From Streptomyces xiamenensis (GTDB taxonomy: Bacteria; Actinomycetota; Actinomycetes; Streptomycetales; Streptomycetaceae), in assembly GCF_000993785.3 (NCBI RefSeq), contig NZ_CP009922.3, forward strand, positions 5,828,001-5,892,000: a DNA stretch of 64,000 bases. Reading direction: 5' to 3'. The number at the start of each line of letters is the position of its first letter. Positions within the stretch are counted from its first letter, which is position 1. Below, in pieces: positions 34,166 through 42,956 of the stretch. The position numbers were made by a program, and so were the translations under genes. Below the pieces are notes generated by a model, which saw only the letters and a program-made list of their open reading frames with translations, was not told the origin of the DNA and ran no database searches.

Positions 34166-34441
34166 CGGTTCCCCCGTACTGTCGCGCGATAGGTGTACTG
34201 GGCGTGAAATTGACAGTGTGAGGGCGGAACGACCCGGCCGCCAGAGGGCCGACGGTGGCCGGTGACCGCCGGACGGGCGTCGGCACGCCGGCGGGGGCCC
34301 CGCTTGAACAGGGGGTGCGGGCGGACAGGCTTCCCCCGGTCCGCGCGAACGGGGTGGCCCCGTGCGCGGACCCGGCAGCGGCAGCACAGGAACGAGCCAC
34401 CAGCAAGGTGATCAGCGTGCTGGTATCGATGACCTCGGGCG
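34166..34441. other. Intergenic region upstream of the BELL-like gene
   Basis: The 276 bp contain no gene I can support. The part nearest the BELL-like gene (about 34190-34225) is comparatively AT-rich and probably holds its promoter, but no hexamer pair is convincing. The rest is GC-rich and joins a truncated metallo-hydrolase, so it may contain a deletion endpoint. Confidence 0.4.
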
Positions 34442-34933
34442 GTGTCACCCGGTGAGTTCGGCACCCCCGCCCACACGACCGACGACTCCGTGCTGTGGAT
34501 CCCCGAGCGCCGACTGCTGTTCAGCGGTGATCTGCTCTTCAACGGCGGCACCCCCTTCCTCCTCCAGGGATCGATCAGCGGCGCCCTGCGCGCGCTGGAG
34601 ACCCTGCGGGCCCTGAATCCCGAGACGATCGTGCCCGGGCAAGGCCCGGTCTGCGGTCCGGAGGTCATCGATCGGGTCGGTGCCTACCTGCGCTTCGTCC
34701 AGGACCTCGCCCGGCGCGGCCACGAGGCGGGCCTCACACCGCTGGACGCCGCACGGGAGACCGACCTCGGGGCGTTCCGCGAACTCCTCGACCCCGAACG
34801 CCTCGTCGGAAACCTGCACCGCGCCTACGCGGAACTGAACGGCGCCGACCCGGGCGCCCGGATCGACCAGGCCGCAGCCCTCAACGACATGATCACCTAC
34901 AACGGCGGCAAGCCCCTGAGCTGCTACGCCTGA
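34442..34933 (+). pseudogene. Truncated MBL-fold metallo-hydrolase (C-terminal half)
   Basis: The 163 residues match the second half of a streptomycete MBL-fold hydrolase: AHTTDDSVLW, RRLLFSGDLLFNGGTPF with a metal aspartate, IVPGQGPVCGPEVID, and the family's tail MITYNGGKPLSCYA. The first half, with the HxHxDH metal site, is missing, and no frame upstream supplies it. It should therefore be inactive. The truncation lies 276 bp from the second signalling locus, suggesting that an insertion or deletion removed the 5' part. Confidence 0.75.
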
Positions 34934-34981
34934 GCCGCCGCACGGCGTTCCGCGCACCCGTTCCCTCCTGCCGCCGCCGGT

Positions 34982-35009
34982 GAGCGGTGCATGGCATGTG
35001 TCACCGCTC
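34982..35009. terminator. Perfect 8-bp stem hairpin after the truncated hydrolase
   Basis: GAGCGGTG (34982-34989) and CACCGCTC (35002-35009) flank a 12-nt loop, 48 bp past the stop of the hydrolase remnant. Probably its old terminator. The remaining 240 bp to the next gene hold a GAGGAGG ribosome site and no visible gene. Confidence 0.5.
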
Positions 35010-35250
35010 CTCATGACGTCCGTCACCCGGACCGATGACGGAGCGCACTCACCGCGGCTCCCGCACCCGCGGATCATGGAGATCACCGACACCGAACGCG
35101 CCCCGGCGGCACCGGAGATGACCGGAACCGGCGGACGAGCGGGGGAATCGCCTCTGGCCACCGGCCGTACCCCGACCCGTCCGGCCACGCCGCCGAGGGC
35201 GAGGAACCCACTGTCCGGCCGCCACACCGGTGGCGTCCGCGAGGAGGAAC

Positions 35251-36822
35251 ATGCGTATCCGTCCCCCCATCCACCGAACGGCGGCGCTCGGCGCGTCACT
35301 GCTGTTGGTGGGAGTGCTCGGAGCCTGTACATCGGCGAGCCCGGACGCCACCCCGAAGGAATCGCCGACCGACACCTCGGACGCGCTGCGGCACTTCTAC
35401 GAGCAGGACCTGGCCTTCGAGCCGTGCGAACCGTACGCGACCAAGCCCAGCGACGAGGAACTGTTCGCGAACGAGCAGTTCGAGTGCGCCCGGATGGAGG
35501 CACCGCTGGACTACGACGACCCGGACGGCGAGACCGTGTCGATCGCGCTGCTGCGGTCGCCGGCGAAGGGGGAGCCGGTCGGATCCCTGCTGACCAACCC
35601 GGGCGGCCCCGGCTTCCCGGGGATGAACTTCGCCGCGCTGATCGCCCTGCTGGGCCCCGAGAGCCCCGTGGCGGAGCGGTTCGACCTGATCGGCTTCGAT
35701 CCGCGCGGCGTCGGCGCGTCGCAACCCGCCCTGGACTGCTACACCGACGCCGAACGCGATGACCCCGCGATGGCGGAGAAGCACCTCCTGGGCGGCTGGA
35801 CGGCCCAGGACGTGCGGCAGTGGATGGAGCAGTGCGCCGAACGCTCCGGGGGAGAACAGGTCCTCGCCCACGTGGGCACCCGGGACGCCGCGCGCGACAT
35901 GGACGTCCTGCGCGCTGTGCTCGGCGACGACCGGCTGAGCTTCCTCGGCACGAGCTACGGCTCGCGGCTGGGAGCCGTCTACGCCGAGATGTTCCCCGAG
36001 AACGTCAGGGCGCTGGTCCTCGACGGGGCGATGGACCCCTACGCGAACAGCGCGGAACGGCGAGCGTCGCAGTTCGCCGGCCTGCAGCGCTCGTTCGAGA
36101 TGATGGGTGCCTCCTGCACCGAAGAGGCGGACTGCCCGCTGGGTTCCGACCCCGAGACGGTGACCGAACGGTTCCAGGACATCGTCCGCCCGCTGATCGA
36201 GAACCCGGTCCCGGCCGGCGACGGGCGCGAACTCGGCTTCACCCACGCGGTCGACGGGGTGATCGCCGGGCTGTACGCGAAGTCGCGCTGGCCCGACATC
36301 ATCGAGGGAATCCGTGAGATCGGGGACGGGCGCGGCGACACCCTGATAGGGCTCTACGACGGCTACTACGAGCGGGACGCCGATGGCAGCTACAGCAACT
36401 CCATCGAAGCCACCCAGGCCATCAACTGCCTGGACGAGGACCGGCACACCGCCGAACAGGAGACGGCGCTCCTGCGAGCGACCCTCGACGCCGCCCCCTT
36501 CCTCGACCCCGGTCTGCCGATCGCCGAGACGCGGAACCTGTGCGAGGCGTGGCCCGTCGAGCCGACCCTGGGCTACCCCTACGCCACCGACATCGAGGGA
36601 CTGCCCGACACCCTGACCGTCACCGTCACCGGCGACCCCGTGACCCCGTACGAGGGCGGCACCCGCCTGGCCGAAGCACTGGGAGGCAGCCTGCTCACCG
36701 TCGAGGGCGAGCAGCACGGCGTGGCTCTGATCGCGGGCAACGCGTGCGTCGACGACATCGTCGCCGACTACCTCGTCAACCTCACCTCCCCGCCCGCCGA
36801 CGCCCGGTGCACGCTGGAGTGA
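35251..36822 (+). CDS. Exported alpha/beta hydrolase (SlpD/SlpE tripeptidyl-aminopeptidase type)
   Basis: 523-aa secreted hydrolase, probably a lipoprotein (hydrophobic signal then lipobox LGAC near residue 26). The alpha/beta fold shows the oxyanion strand LLTNPGGPGFPG, the DPRGVGAS segment, the nucleophile in GTSYGSRLG, and the late acid and histidine in VTGDPVTPYEGG and GEQHGVAL. The C-terminal TAP-like domain has conserved cysteines (NCLDEDRH, NLCEAW). Such enzymes trim N-terminal tripeptides from exported proteins in streptomycetes. GAGGAGG precedes the ATG at 35251, preferred over an upstream start at 35230. Confidence 0.9.
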   Translation: MRIRPPIHRTAALGASLLLVGVLGACTSASPDATPKESPTDTSDALRHFYEQDLAFEPCEPYATKPSDEELFANEQFECARMEAPLDYDDPDGETVSIALLRSPAKGEPVGSLLTNPGGPGFPGMNFAALIALLGPESPVAERFDLIGFDPRGVGASQPALDCYTDAERDDPAMAEKHLLGGWTAQDVRQWMEQCAERSGGEQVLAHVGTRDAARDMDVLRAVLGDDRLSFLGTSYGSRLGAVYAEMFPENVRALVLDGAMDPYANSAERRASQFAGLQRSFEMMGASCTEEADCPLGSDPETVTERFQDIVRPLIENPVPAGDGRELGFTHAVDGVIAGLYAKSRWPDIIEGIREIGDGRGDTLIGLYDGYYERDADGSYSNSIEATQAINCLDEDRHTAEQETALLRATLDAAPFLDPGLPIAETRNLCEAWPVEPTLGYPYATDIEGLPDTLTVTVTGDPVTPYEGGTRLAEALGGSLLTVEGEQHGVALIAGNACVDDIVADYLVNLTSPPADARCTLE

Positions 36823-36905
36823 TCCCGGCCCGGCTCCTCGCCGGACCGCTCTCCGAAGCACCGGGGGACCTGAGCCGCCGGGGCCCTCCTCCCTCGCACC
36901 CCGCA

Positions 36906-37014
36906 CCCGGGCGAACGCGCCCGGGGCGCGGGGCGCGCGTGGTCGTGAACGGTGTGCACCCCCGCCGGACCACGGCATAGGGGAGGGGAGGCGTCTGTGG
37001 CGGTGACGCCCCCC
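36906..37014. terminator. Two terminator hairpins between convergent hydrolase and ABC exporter genes
   Basis: CCCGGGCG (36906-36913) with CGCCCGGG (36918-36925) forms an 8-bp stem and 4-nt loop suited to the hydrolase transcript. GGGAGGCGTC (36986-36995) with GACGCCCCCC (37005-37014) forms a 10-bp stem with one mismatch suited to the ABC exporter transcript. No gene is seen in this 245-bp gap. Confidence 0.65.
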
Positions 37015-37067
37015 TGGGGTGTGCCCGGGCAGGCCGACCCGGCCACGCGCCACCGAGCGGCCAACCC

Positions 37068-39002
37068 CTAGCCGGCGGTGCGCTGTTGCAGCTTCCACAG
37101 TGACTGGAAGAGGCCCGGTTCCCGGGTGAGCCGGTCGTACGTGCCCTCTTGGACGACGCGGCCGTCGTCGAGGACGACGATCCGGTCCGCGACGGCCACG
37201 TTGGCCAGCCGGTGGGTGATGAGCAGCACCCCCCGGTCCTTGGCCAGCTCGCGCAACCCGGTGAAGACGCGGTGCTCGGCACGCGCGTCGAGCGCGGCGG
37301 TCGGCTCGTCCATCACCAGCAGGGACGTCCGGCGGTAGAAGGCGCGGGTGAGGACGATGCGCTGCCACTGCCCGCCGGACAACTGCTGTCCGCCGAACCA
37401 CTCGGAGGTCAGCAGTGTGTCCAGCCCGGACCGCAACTGGGGGAGCATGCCGTCCGCGCCGGACGCCTCGCACGCCGCGAGCACGGCGGCGTCGCTCGCG
37501 TCACCCTGACCGAAGGTGACGTTGTCCCGCATGCTGAGGGGCAGGCAGGCGAACCGCTGCGGCACCAGCGCCACGTGCTTCCACGCCTCCCACGGATCCA
37601 GCGCGGTGGTGGCCGTGCGGTCCCAGGCGACGGTTCCCGAGGTCGGCAGCAGCAGACCGCACACCAGCCGGGAGAGGGTGCTCTTGCCGGAGCCGTTCTC
37701 TCCCACCAGCGCGACGATCTCGCCCTTGCGCACCTGGAGGGAGACGCCCCGAAGGCTGTCCCGGGCCGCACCGTCGTACCGGTAGGTGACATCGCGCACC
37801 TCGAACCGCTCCGGCGCCGCGGGCAGGACCGCCGTGCCACGGGAGGCGGTCATCGCCTGGCCGTGGGCGTTGTCCAGAAAACGCTGCCAGTCCTGCACGT
37901 ACCAGCCGGTGCGCACCAGGCGTGCGCCGCCCTGGATGACCCCGCGCACCGAACCCGTCGCCGTCTGCAGAGCGAGGACCGCGCCGCCCCCGGACGCCAG
38001 GTCCATCCGGCCCGACGACAGCAGCCACAGCAGTGCTCCCCACACGGTGGCCGAGGCGGCCCCGCCGGCCGCCGCACCGCCCAGCCTCATCCACGCACCG
38101 GTGTCGGCGGCACGGCGCTCGGAGGCGTTGACGGAGGCGGCGAGCCGCCGGTACCGGCCGGTGAGGAAAGGCCCGGCCAGACAGGCACGCATCTCCTCGC
38201 TCGATTCCATGTACGCCATGTGCCAGCGGAGCTTGGCCAGCATCCGGCGCCGGCCGGAGGTCTCCAGACCCGCCAGGTACAGCACGCGCGCGGCCCGTAC
38301 GTACGCGGCGGCCTGGGGCAGGCAGGCCAGCAGCAGAAGGGGCAGGAGCACGGGGTGGAGGATGGTCAGGACGGCCGCGCCGGCGGCGAGCGTGGCGGTG
38401 GAGGCCAGGACGTCCTGGGCCTCCTCGACCAGGTCGGGGGTGACCTGGGCGCCCCGGTCGGCGATGTCGTAGGCGTCGTTGTAGCCGGGTCGGTTGTTGG
38501 CCGCGAACTCGGCGCCGAGGGCGGCCTCGATCATGGTCAGCTCCGCGGCCCGGGCCAGCACCGGCCGCAGGCGCCCGGTCAGCCAGGTGACGGCGACACC
38601 GAGCAGCGCCCGCAGCCCTGCCGCCGTGGCGATCACCGCCAGCTGAGGCGCCGCCTCCCACAGCCGGTCGGTGATGTCCCCCGAGGAGATCAGCGCGGTG
38701 ATCGTCCCGGTCACCGCCAGCAGCCCCATCGCCGCCAGTACCCCCGTGCCCACCTGACAGGCCAGCAGCCCGGCCGCGGCCACCCGGTCCACCTCCCACG
38801 CCATCCTCAAGGACCGCAGCACCAGCGCGGGAAGGCGCCGCGCCATCGTGCCGGTGGTCAGTTGAGCGCCGGCCCGGAGCCGGGACTCGTCCCGGTACAG
38901 AAACTCCTCCTCCGGCACCGTGCCCGCGTTCGCCGGGGGCGCGGTGGTGGTGGGGGCGGAGGGTTCTCCTTCAGGGTTCTTCGCTGTCCTTGCCGAGGTC
39001 AC
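37068..39002 (-). CDS. ABC exporter, fused membrane and ATPase domains
   Basis: 644-aa half-transporter. An N-terminal membrane domain with about six helices (residues 65-360, including AAGLLACQVGTGVLAAMGLLAVTGTI) is followed by an ATPase domain with Walker A VGENGSGKST, signature QQLSGGQWQR, Walker B LLVMDEPTAALD and switch ITHRL. It should act as a dimer, exporting a peptide, lipid or drug. No precursor-peptide gene was found next to it. I start it at GTG 39002, six bases after GGGAGG; an ATG at 39041 lacks a ribosome site. The 240 bp upstream show no other gene. Confidence 0.9.
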   Translation of the reverse strand: MTSARTAKNPEGEPSAPTTTAPPANAGTVPEEEFLYRDESRLRAGAQLTTGTMARRLPALVLRSLRMAWEVDRVAAAGLLACQVGTGVLAAMGLLAVTGTITALISSGDITDRLWEAAPQLAVIATAAGLRALLGVAVTWLTGRLRPVLARAAELTMIEAALGAEFAANNRPGYNDAYDIADRGAQVTPDLVEEAQDVLASTATLAAGAAVLTILHPVLLPLLLLACLPQAAAYVRAARVLYLAGLETSGRRRMLAKLRWHMAYMESSEEMRACLAGPFLTGRYRRLAASVNASERRAADTGAWMRLGGAAAGGAASATVWGALLWLLSSGRMDLASGGGAVLALQTATGSVRGVIQGGARLVRTGWYVQDWQRFLDNAHGQAMTASRGTAVLPAAPERFEVRDVTYRYDGAARDSLRGVSLQVRKGEIVALVGENGSGKSTLSRLVCGLLLPTSGTVAWDRTATTALDPWEAWKHVALVPQRFACLPLSMRDNVTFGQGDASDAAVLAACEASGADGMLPQLRSGLDTLLTSEWFGGQQLSGGQWQRIVLTRAFYRRTSLLVMDEPTAALDARAEHRVFTGLRELAKDRGVLLITHRLANVAVADRIVVLDDGRVVQEGTYDRLTREPGLFQSLWKLQQRTAG

Positions 39003-39242
39003 ATCAGCCTCCCGTTCGTCGGTCGTGAGGCTCAACGACATGACCCGGCTTTCGAACGCCTGTGTTTGAGTCGGACTCGCTGTCCGCGCCGCCCCGGACA
39101 TCGGAGGGGCGACGTCCCGCTGCTCCTTGGGGGACAAGGGCACAGCGGCCCTTCCGAGGTGGCCGAAAGGCAGATGTGCGGGGCCATGACCCGCTATGTC
39201 GCATGGAGGCATGACAACGCCCGCCCCCGCAGGCCGGGCCGG

Positions 39243-39640
39243 TCAGGCCGCGTGAGCGAAGAGGCACCCCAGCCAGAGCCACCCGGTGACGATGACCACG
39301 CGTTGCACGAGACCGGTGCGCGGGTGATCGTCCTCCCAGGCCCGTGCGAACAGACCCGCTCCGACCAGGACGACCAGCGCCGTGAGGACCGAGTACGCCT
39401 TCCACCCGGTCCCCGGCACGACGAACACGGCGATGATCACGGCGAGGGGCAGCGGCCCGAAGACCGCCGGGCCGGCCCCGTCGTGCCGCTGGTGTGCCGT
39501 TGACGTGTGTGCGGGGGTTCCCTCCGCCGTGCCGGGGGGATATCCGCGCATCGCCGTCCATGGGGTAGATCCCGGACGCCACCAGCGCCAACCCCGAACA
39601 CGGCGATCACAGCGCTCCACCGGACACGGACGGCCGTCCC
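39243..39640 (-). pseudogene. Frameshifted, truncated DUF998 membrane protein
   Basis: The frame closed at 39243 encodes the C-terminal part of a DUF998 protein: RGYPPGTAEGTPAHTS, a helix VFGPLPLAVIIAVFVV, a second helix around YSVLTALVVLVGAG and the tail VIVTGWLWLGCLF. The preceding family segment, LALVASGIYPMDGDA, is found in a different frame at about 39550-39595. The coding sequence is thus broken by a frameshift near 39550, and the first half is absent. DUF998 proteins are integral membrane proteins of unknown function. Boundaries on the upstream side are approximate. Confidence 0.6.
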
Positions 39641-39659
39641 CGCCGCTGCCGGCGCACGC

Positions 39660-40115
39660 TCACCCACCCATGCCGTAGCCCAACTCCTCGGCGGCGACAC
39701 ACCAGAAGGAATTCTCGTCGGCGACCGCCTCCGCGTCCAGTGCCGCGAATCGCTCCAGCAACGCGTCGGTGAGGGCGTCGGCGGCCCGCTCGGTCAACTC
39801 CTCTTCCTCCTCGCCGTCCTCGTCGGGACCCGCATACGCGTCGGCCTCGGCGGCGGCCTCCTCGTAGGCCCGGGTGAAGGCGACGAACGCCTCGACGCCG
39901 GAGTTGACCAGATGGGGTACGCCCTCCTCCGGCAGGCCCCACAGCGAACCGTCGGCCCGCCGTACGCCCAGTGCGCTCAGCCCCGGATCGAGCGCGACCA
40001 CGCCGTAGCGCACGCCGCCGACCGTACGCTCCGCGAAGGGGGAGCCCTGCCACGTACCCGGGTACGGGCAGCTGACGCACCCGGCCAGGGCCGCGGCCAT
40101 CTCCGTGTCATCCAT
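39660..40115 (-). CDS. SUKH-4-like immunity-type protein
   Basis: 151 residues with the layout of streptomycete SUKH-4 proteins: YGVVALDPGLSALGVRRADGSLWGL, then VPHLVNSGVEAFVAFTRAYEEA, an acidic insert (GPDEDGEEEEE) and a helical C-terminus ending in FWCVAAEELGYGMGG. SUKH proteins typically neutralise contact-dependent or secreted nuclease toxins. No toxin gene is adjacent, so this may be an orphan immunity gene; the assignment is moderate. No ribosome site precedes the ATG, but TAGATT lies six bases upstream, which suggests a leaderless mRNA. Confidence 0.6.
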   Translation of the reverse strand: MDDTEMAAALAGCVSCPYPGTWQGSPFAERTVGGVRYGVVALDPGLSALGVRRADGSLWGLPEEGVPHLVNSGVEAFVAFTRAYEEAAAEADAYAGPDEDGEEEEELTERAADALTDALLERFAALDAEAVADENSFWCVAAEELGYGMGG

Positions 40116-40339
40116 GCCGGGAATCTAGCTCCCGCCACTGACAGCGCCGTCCCCTCCCGCACCGCACGCCCGCACGCCCGTCGGGGAGGGGACGGACGGT
40201 GCGGGAAGCGGCCGGCCGCGCAGCCTTCGCGGCTCCCGGACGTGACCCCGGCGGCCGCCCGGCACAGCCGGCCCCTTCCCGCACCCTCCCGGTCCGCCGG
40301 CCGTCACCGGCCGGGCGCGCCGCCCCACGCCCTGCGCCT

Positions 40340-40610
40340 GCAACGGCAACGCCCGGAGGGTGTCCCCGACATGGACGTGGAGGCGGTCCTCGGCCACCAC
40401 GGCGCTCACTTCGGAGGAGCACCCGTCACCCTCCATCAACTGCCGGCGGAGCTCGCCCGTCTCCCCGTCGAGCACGACCAGGGTGAGAGCACCGGTCCGC
40501 GTACCCGTACCGCTCGGCGGCCTCCGCCAGGTCGGGGTCCTCATCCGGGGCCGGCGACCAGCGGGGATCACCCGTCGTGGCGTCGAGATGGCGCAGACCC
40601 CGGCCTGCGG
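40340..40610 (-). pseudogene. Remnant of a PQQ/WD-like beta-propeller protein, frameshifted
   Basis: On the minus strand one frame reads GLRHLDATTGDPRWSPAPDE and continues to ERYGYADR (about 40600-40490). The repeat pattern then continues in another frame as ALTLVVLDGETGELRRQL and VVAEDRLHVHVGDTLRALPL (to about 40340). These are propeller blades of the PQQ-like type (LDxxTGxxRW), interrupted by a frameshift near 40490. No start or full blade set exists. The rest of the 624-bp gap between the SUKH-like gene and the next gene shows nothing else I can support. Confidence 0.55.
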
Positions 40611-40739
40611 CGGAAGGGCGATCCGGCCCGGACGGGATCCCACCCGGCCGGCCTCCCGAACGAAGAGCCCCGTTCGGGTTCCCACCTGCTGGGTAGCCAT
40701 TAAGGTGGAGGGAGACTTCAGGTCGAAGGGAGCGCGGGC

Positions 40740-40973
40740 GTGGACATTTCCAGTACTCCGGATCCGACGGTGGCCGAGGTGATCGCCATGCAGGATCCGG
40801 GCGACCGCGAGGCCTGTCGATCCGAGCTGGAGGCCGCCACTCCGGCCACCTTTCCGAAGATCTACCGCCGCTGGTGGGCGTACGGGCTGCTCGCCCAGCG
40901 GGACGGACGCGTCGAGCGGTACGTCCAGGCTCACCGGGGCGGCGGCGACTGGCGCGAGATCAGCGCCGCGTGA
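40740..40973 (+). CDS. Small protein, first gene of toxin-antitoxin-like pair
   Basis: 77 residues, no family recognised. It is helical and mixed-charge (TPDPTVAEVIAMQDPGDREA, TFPKIYRRWWAYGLLAQRDG). The GTG start has GGGAG eight bases upstream. Its stop codon overlaps the next gene's GTG as GTGA, and the next product is a compact 93-aa basic/aromatic protein. Two tiny overlapping genes beside degenerate accessory genes look like a toxin-antitoxin module, but there is no recognisable DNA-binding motif. Confidence 0.6.
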   Translation: MDISSTPDPTVAEVIAMQDPGDREACRSELEAATPATFPKIYRRWWAYGLLAQRDGRVERYVQAHRGGGDWREISAA

Positions 40974-41251
40974 CCGCACGCTGGGACATCTACACCGACC
41001 CGGAACTCGAACGGCAACTGGCGAAGGAGTCCGGCCCCGCGTGGGCCGCTCTGCGCGCCCTGGTCACCGAACTGGAATGGCGGGCCGAACACGTCGGCCG
41101 TCCCCTCGGCTATCCCTGGCCCCACGAGATCCGGCGCGCCCCGATAGAGGACGACACCATGGTCTTCGGCGCCATCGAGTACGTCCTGGAATCCCGCAGT
41201 CGCCGCATCGCCCGCATCCTCGACATCCGCTGGCTGCCCACCGGCCCGTGA
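40970..41251 (+). CDS. Small protein, second gene of toxin-antitoxin-like pair
   Basis: 93 residues from the overlapping GTG at 40970. The pattern of two helices (ELERQLAKESGPAWAALRALVTELEWRAE), then PLGYPWPHEIRRAP, a strand MVFGAIEYVLE and a final ARILDIRWLP recalls RelE/HigB-sized toxins, but I cannot assign a family. The 4-bp overlap implies translational coupling to the upstream small gene. If this is a toxin, the upstream 77-aa protein would be the antitoxin. Confidence 0.55.
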   Translation: MTARWDIYTDPELERQLAKESGPAWAALRALVTELEWRAEHVGRPLGYPWPHEIRRAPIEDDTMVFGAIEYVLESRSRRIARILDIRWLPTGP

Positions 41252-41497
41252 CCGGGACCGGATCTCCCGGGGCGTGACGGGGTCGGCCACTACGGCGTCC
41301 ACGCCGTCCGCCCGACATCCGCAACCGGCCGGAAGGTGAACCGGACGGGCGTCACGGTTTTTCGGGGGCACGGGGTCGCCGCGACAGTCGGCGATCCCGG
41401 CATCGCCCGACACCCCTGTCGTTTCCGTCCAAGACGATCGGCGCGAGCGCGAGCTAGCGTGAACGCACCAGCTCACCCGATCATGAGGAGCACGCAC

Positions 41498-42073
41498 ATG
41501 CGTCGCCTGGTCTACACCGGTTTCATGTCCCTCGACGGCGTCGTGGATTCGCCCGGCGGTCCGGGGGAGGGGCACCGCAGCGGGGGCTGGGTGGTGAACG
41601 ACCTCACGTTCGTTCCCGAAGCCTGGTCACTGAAGGGCGAGGAACTCGCCGACACCACGGCGCTCATGTTCGGCCGCCGCAGCTACGAGGCGTTCGCCCC
41701 GGTCTGGCCCGGCTCCGCGGACCACGCCGACTACAAGGAACTGCCCAAGTACGTGGTGTCGACCACGCTGTCCGACGACGCCCTGGTCGACGGGTGGGGT
41801 CCGACGACGATCCTGCGCTCGACCGAGGACATCGCCGCGCTCAAGCAGAGCCAGGGCGGCGCGATCTTCATCCACGGCAGCGCGGAGCTGGCGGCACGGC
41901 TGTCGGACGCCGGCCTGATCGACCAGTACAACCTGCTCGTCTTCCCGGTCCTGCTCGGCGCGGGGAAGAGCCTGTTCGGCCGGGCCGACCGCGACAAGCA
42001 GCTACTGACCCTGCGGGAGTCCGAGAGTTACTCCAACGGGATCCTGAAGCTGGTCTACGACGTCAGGCACTGA
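41498..42073 (+). CDS. Dihydrofolate reductase-like (RibD C-terminal fold) protein
   Basis: 191 residues with the DHFR/RibD-C fold: VYTGFMSLDGVVDSPGG, ALMFGRRSYEAFAPVW, IFIHGSAELAARLSDAGLIDQYNLLVFPVLLGAGKSLF. These stand-alone proteins are probable NADPH reductases of unknown substrate. GAGGAG lies six to seven bases before the ATG. It converges on an AraC-type regulator gene and the two overlap by 19 bp at their 3' ends. The 246-bp gap upstream shows only a possible TAGCGT -10 element. Confidence 0.88.
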   Translation: MRRLVYTGFMSLDGVVDSPGGPGEGHRSGGWVVNDLTFVPEAWSLKGEELADTTALMFGRRSYEAFAPVWPGSADHADYKELPKYVVSTTLSDDALVDGWGPTTILRSTEDIAALKQSQGGAIFIHGSAELAARLSDAGLIDQYNLLVFPVLLGAGKSLFGRADRDKQLLTLRESESYSNGILKLVYDVRH

Positions 42074-42765
42074 TCCAGGTCGAGGGCGATCGCACCACCG
42101 GCCCCTTCACGCAACTGCCCGCCGGTACGTCCGACATACGTGCGCAACGCCCGGGCCAGGTGCGGCTCGTCGAAGTAGCCGAGCCGGGCGACGACATCGG
42201 CGGCCGGCGTACCGGCGGCCAGCAGCTCCGCCGCCGAGCGGGCCCGCTCGATCTGCCGCACCGCTCCCCGGGTCAGCCCGGTGGCGGCGCGGAACCGGCG
42301 TTCGACCGTGCGCCCCGACACGGCCGGATGGTCTCCCCGCAGCACCTCGGTGACCAGCGGATCACGGACCACGGCACCGGCCCGTACGAGACGCCCGACC
42401 AGGGCCTCGGCGTCGTCGGGTCCAGGGGTCTCCCAGCTCGTGCCGTCCCACCGGAACGCCCGCCGTGTCGTGTCGGGGAGCTCGATGCCGCCATCGACAA
42501 GCGCCGCCGTGGGCACGGCGCGCAACGCCGTGCCCACGGCGAAGTCGATGCCCGTGAAGGTCGCGCCCTCCGGCACCGGCGCCGTGCCGGCCCGGGTCTC
42601 CGGACCGGTGATGCTCGCGTGGGCCCGCCCGTCCCACTCCCAGAACACCAGGCCCCAGCGCACCCCGGCGACGGAGGTCATCGCCGTGACCCGGTCGCTC
42701 GTGCAGGTCCACACGGAGTCGACCCACGGCGAGTCGGACCCGCGCGTCTCGAATCGCAGCTCCAC
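42055..42765 (-). CDS. AraC-family transcriptional regulator
   Basis: 236 residues. The N-terminal half is a small ligand domain without a recognised fold name (TVELRFETRG, VWTCTSDRVTAM, WGLVFWEWDGRA). The C-terminal half has two helix-turn-helix units of the AraC type: RTVERRFRAATGLTRGAVRQIERAR and ADVVARLGYFDEPHLARALRTYVGRT. The GTG at 42765 is seven bases after TAGTGT, so translation is probably leaderless; longer in-frame starts are possible. The 19-bp tail overlap with the DHFR-like gene suggests a long shared history, and this regulator may control it. Confidence 0.85.
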   Translation of the reverse strand: MELRFETRGSDSPWVDSVWTCTSDRVTAMTSVAGVRWGLVFWEWDGRAHASITGPETRAGTAPVPEGATFTGIDFAVGTALRAVPTAALVDGGIELPDTTRRAFRWDGTSWETPGPDDAEALVGRLVRAGAVVRDPLVTEVLRGDHPAVSGRTVERRFRAATGLTRGAVRQIERARSAAELLAAGTPAADVVARLGYFDEPHLARALRTYVGRTGGQLREGAGGAIALDLDQCLTS

Positions 42766-42956
42766 GGTCGGCACACTACGCGGCGCCGGCCTGCCGCCGG
42801 AGCACCGCCCCAGCACCCCCGCCCCATGCGCGGGCGTGCCCACACCGAAGTCCCTGCCCCGTCCGCCGTTGTGCGCGGCCCGGACGGTACTTCGAGCCCT
42901 CACCCCACGAGGACGGACCGGCCACGGTCGACGCGAGCCGCAACTAGGCTCGGTGT

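Noticed and set aside
37068..39242. RiPP or bacteriocin export locus around the ABC exporter
   Set aside because: No peptidase-like N-terminal domain on the exporter and no precursor-like small gene in the 240 bp upstream or downstream.
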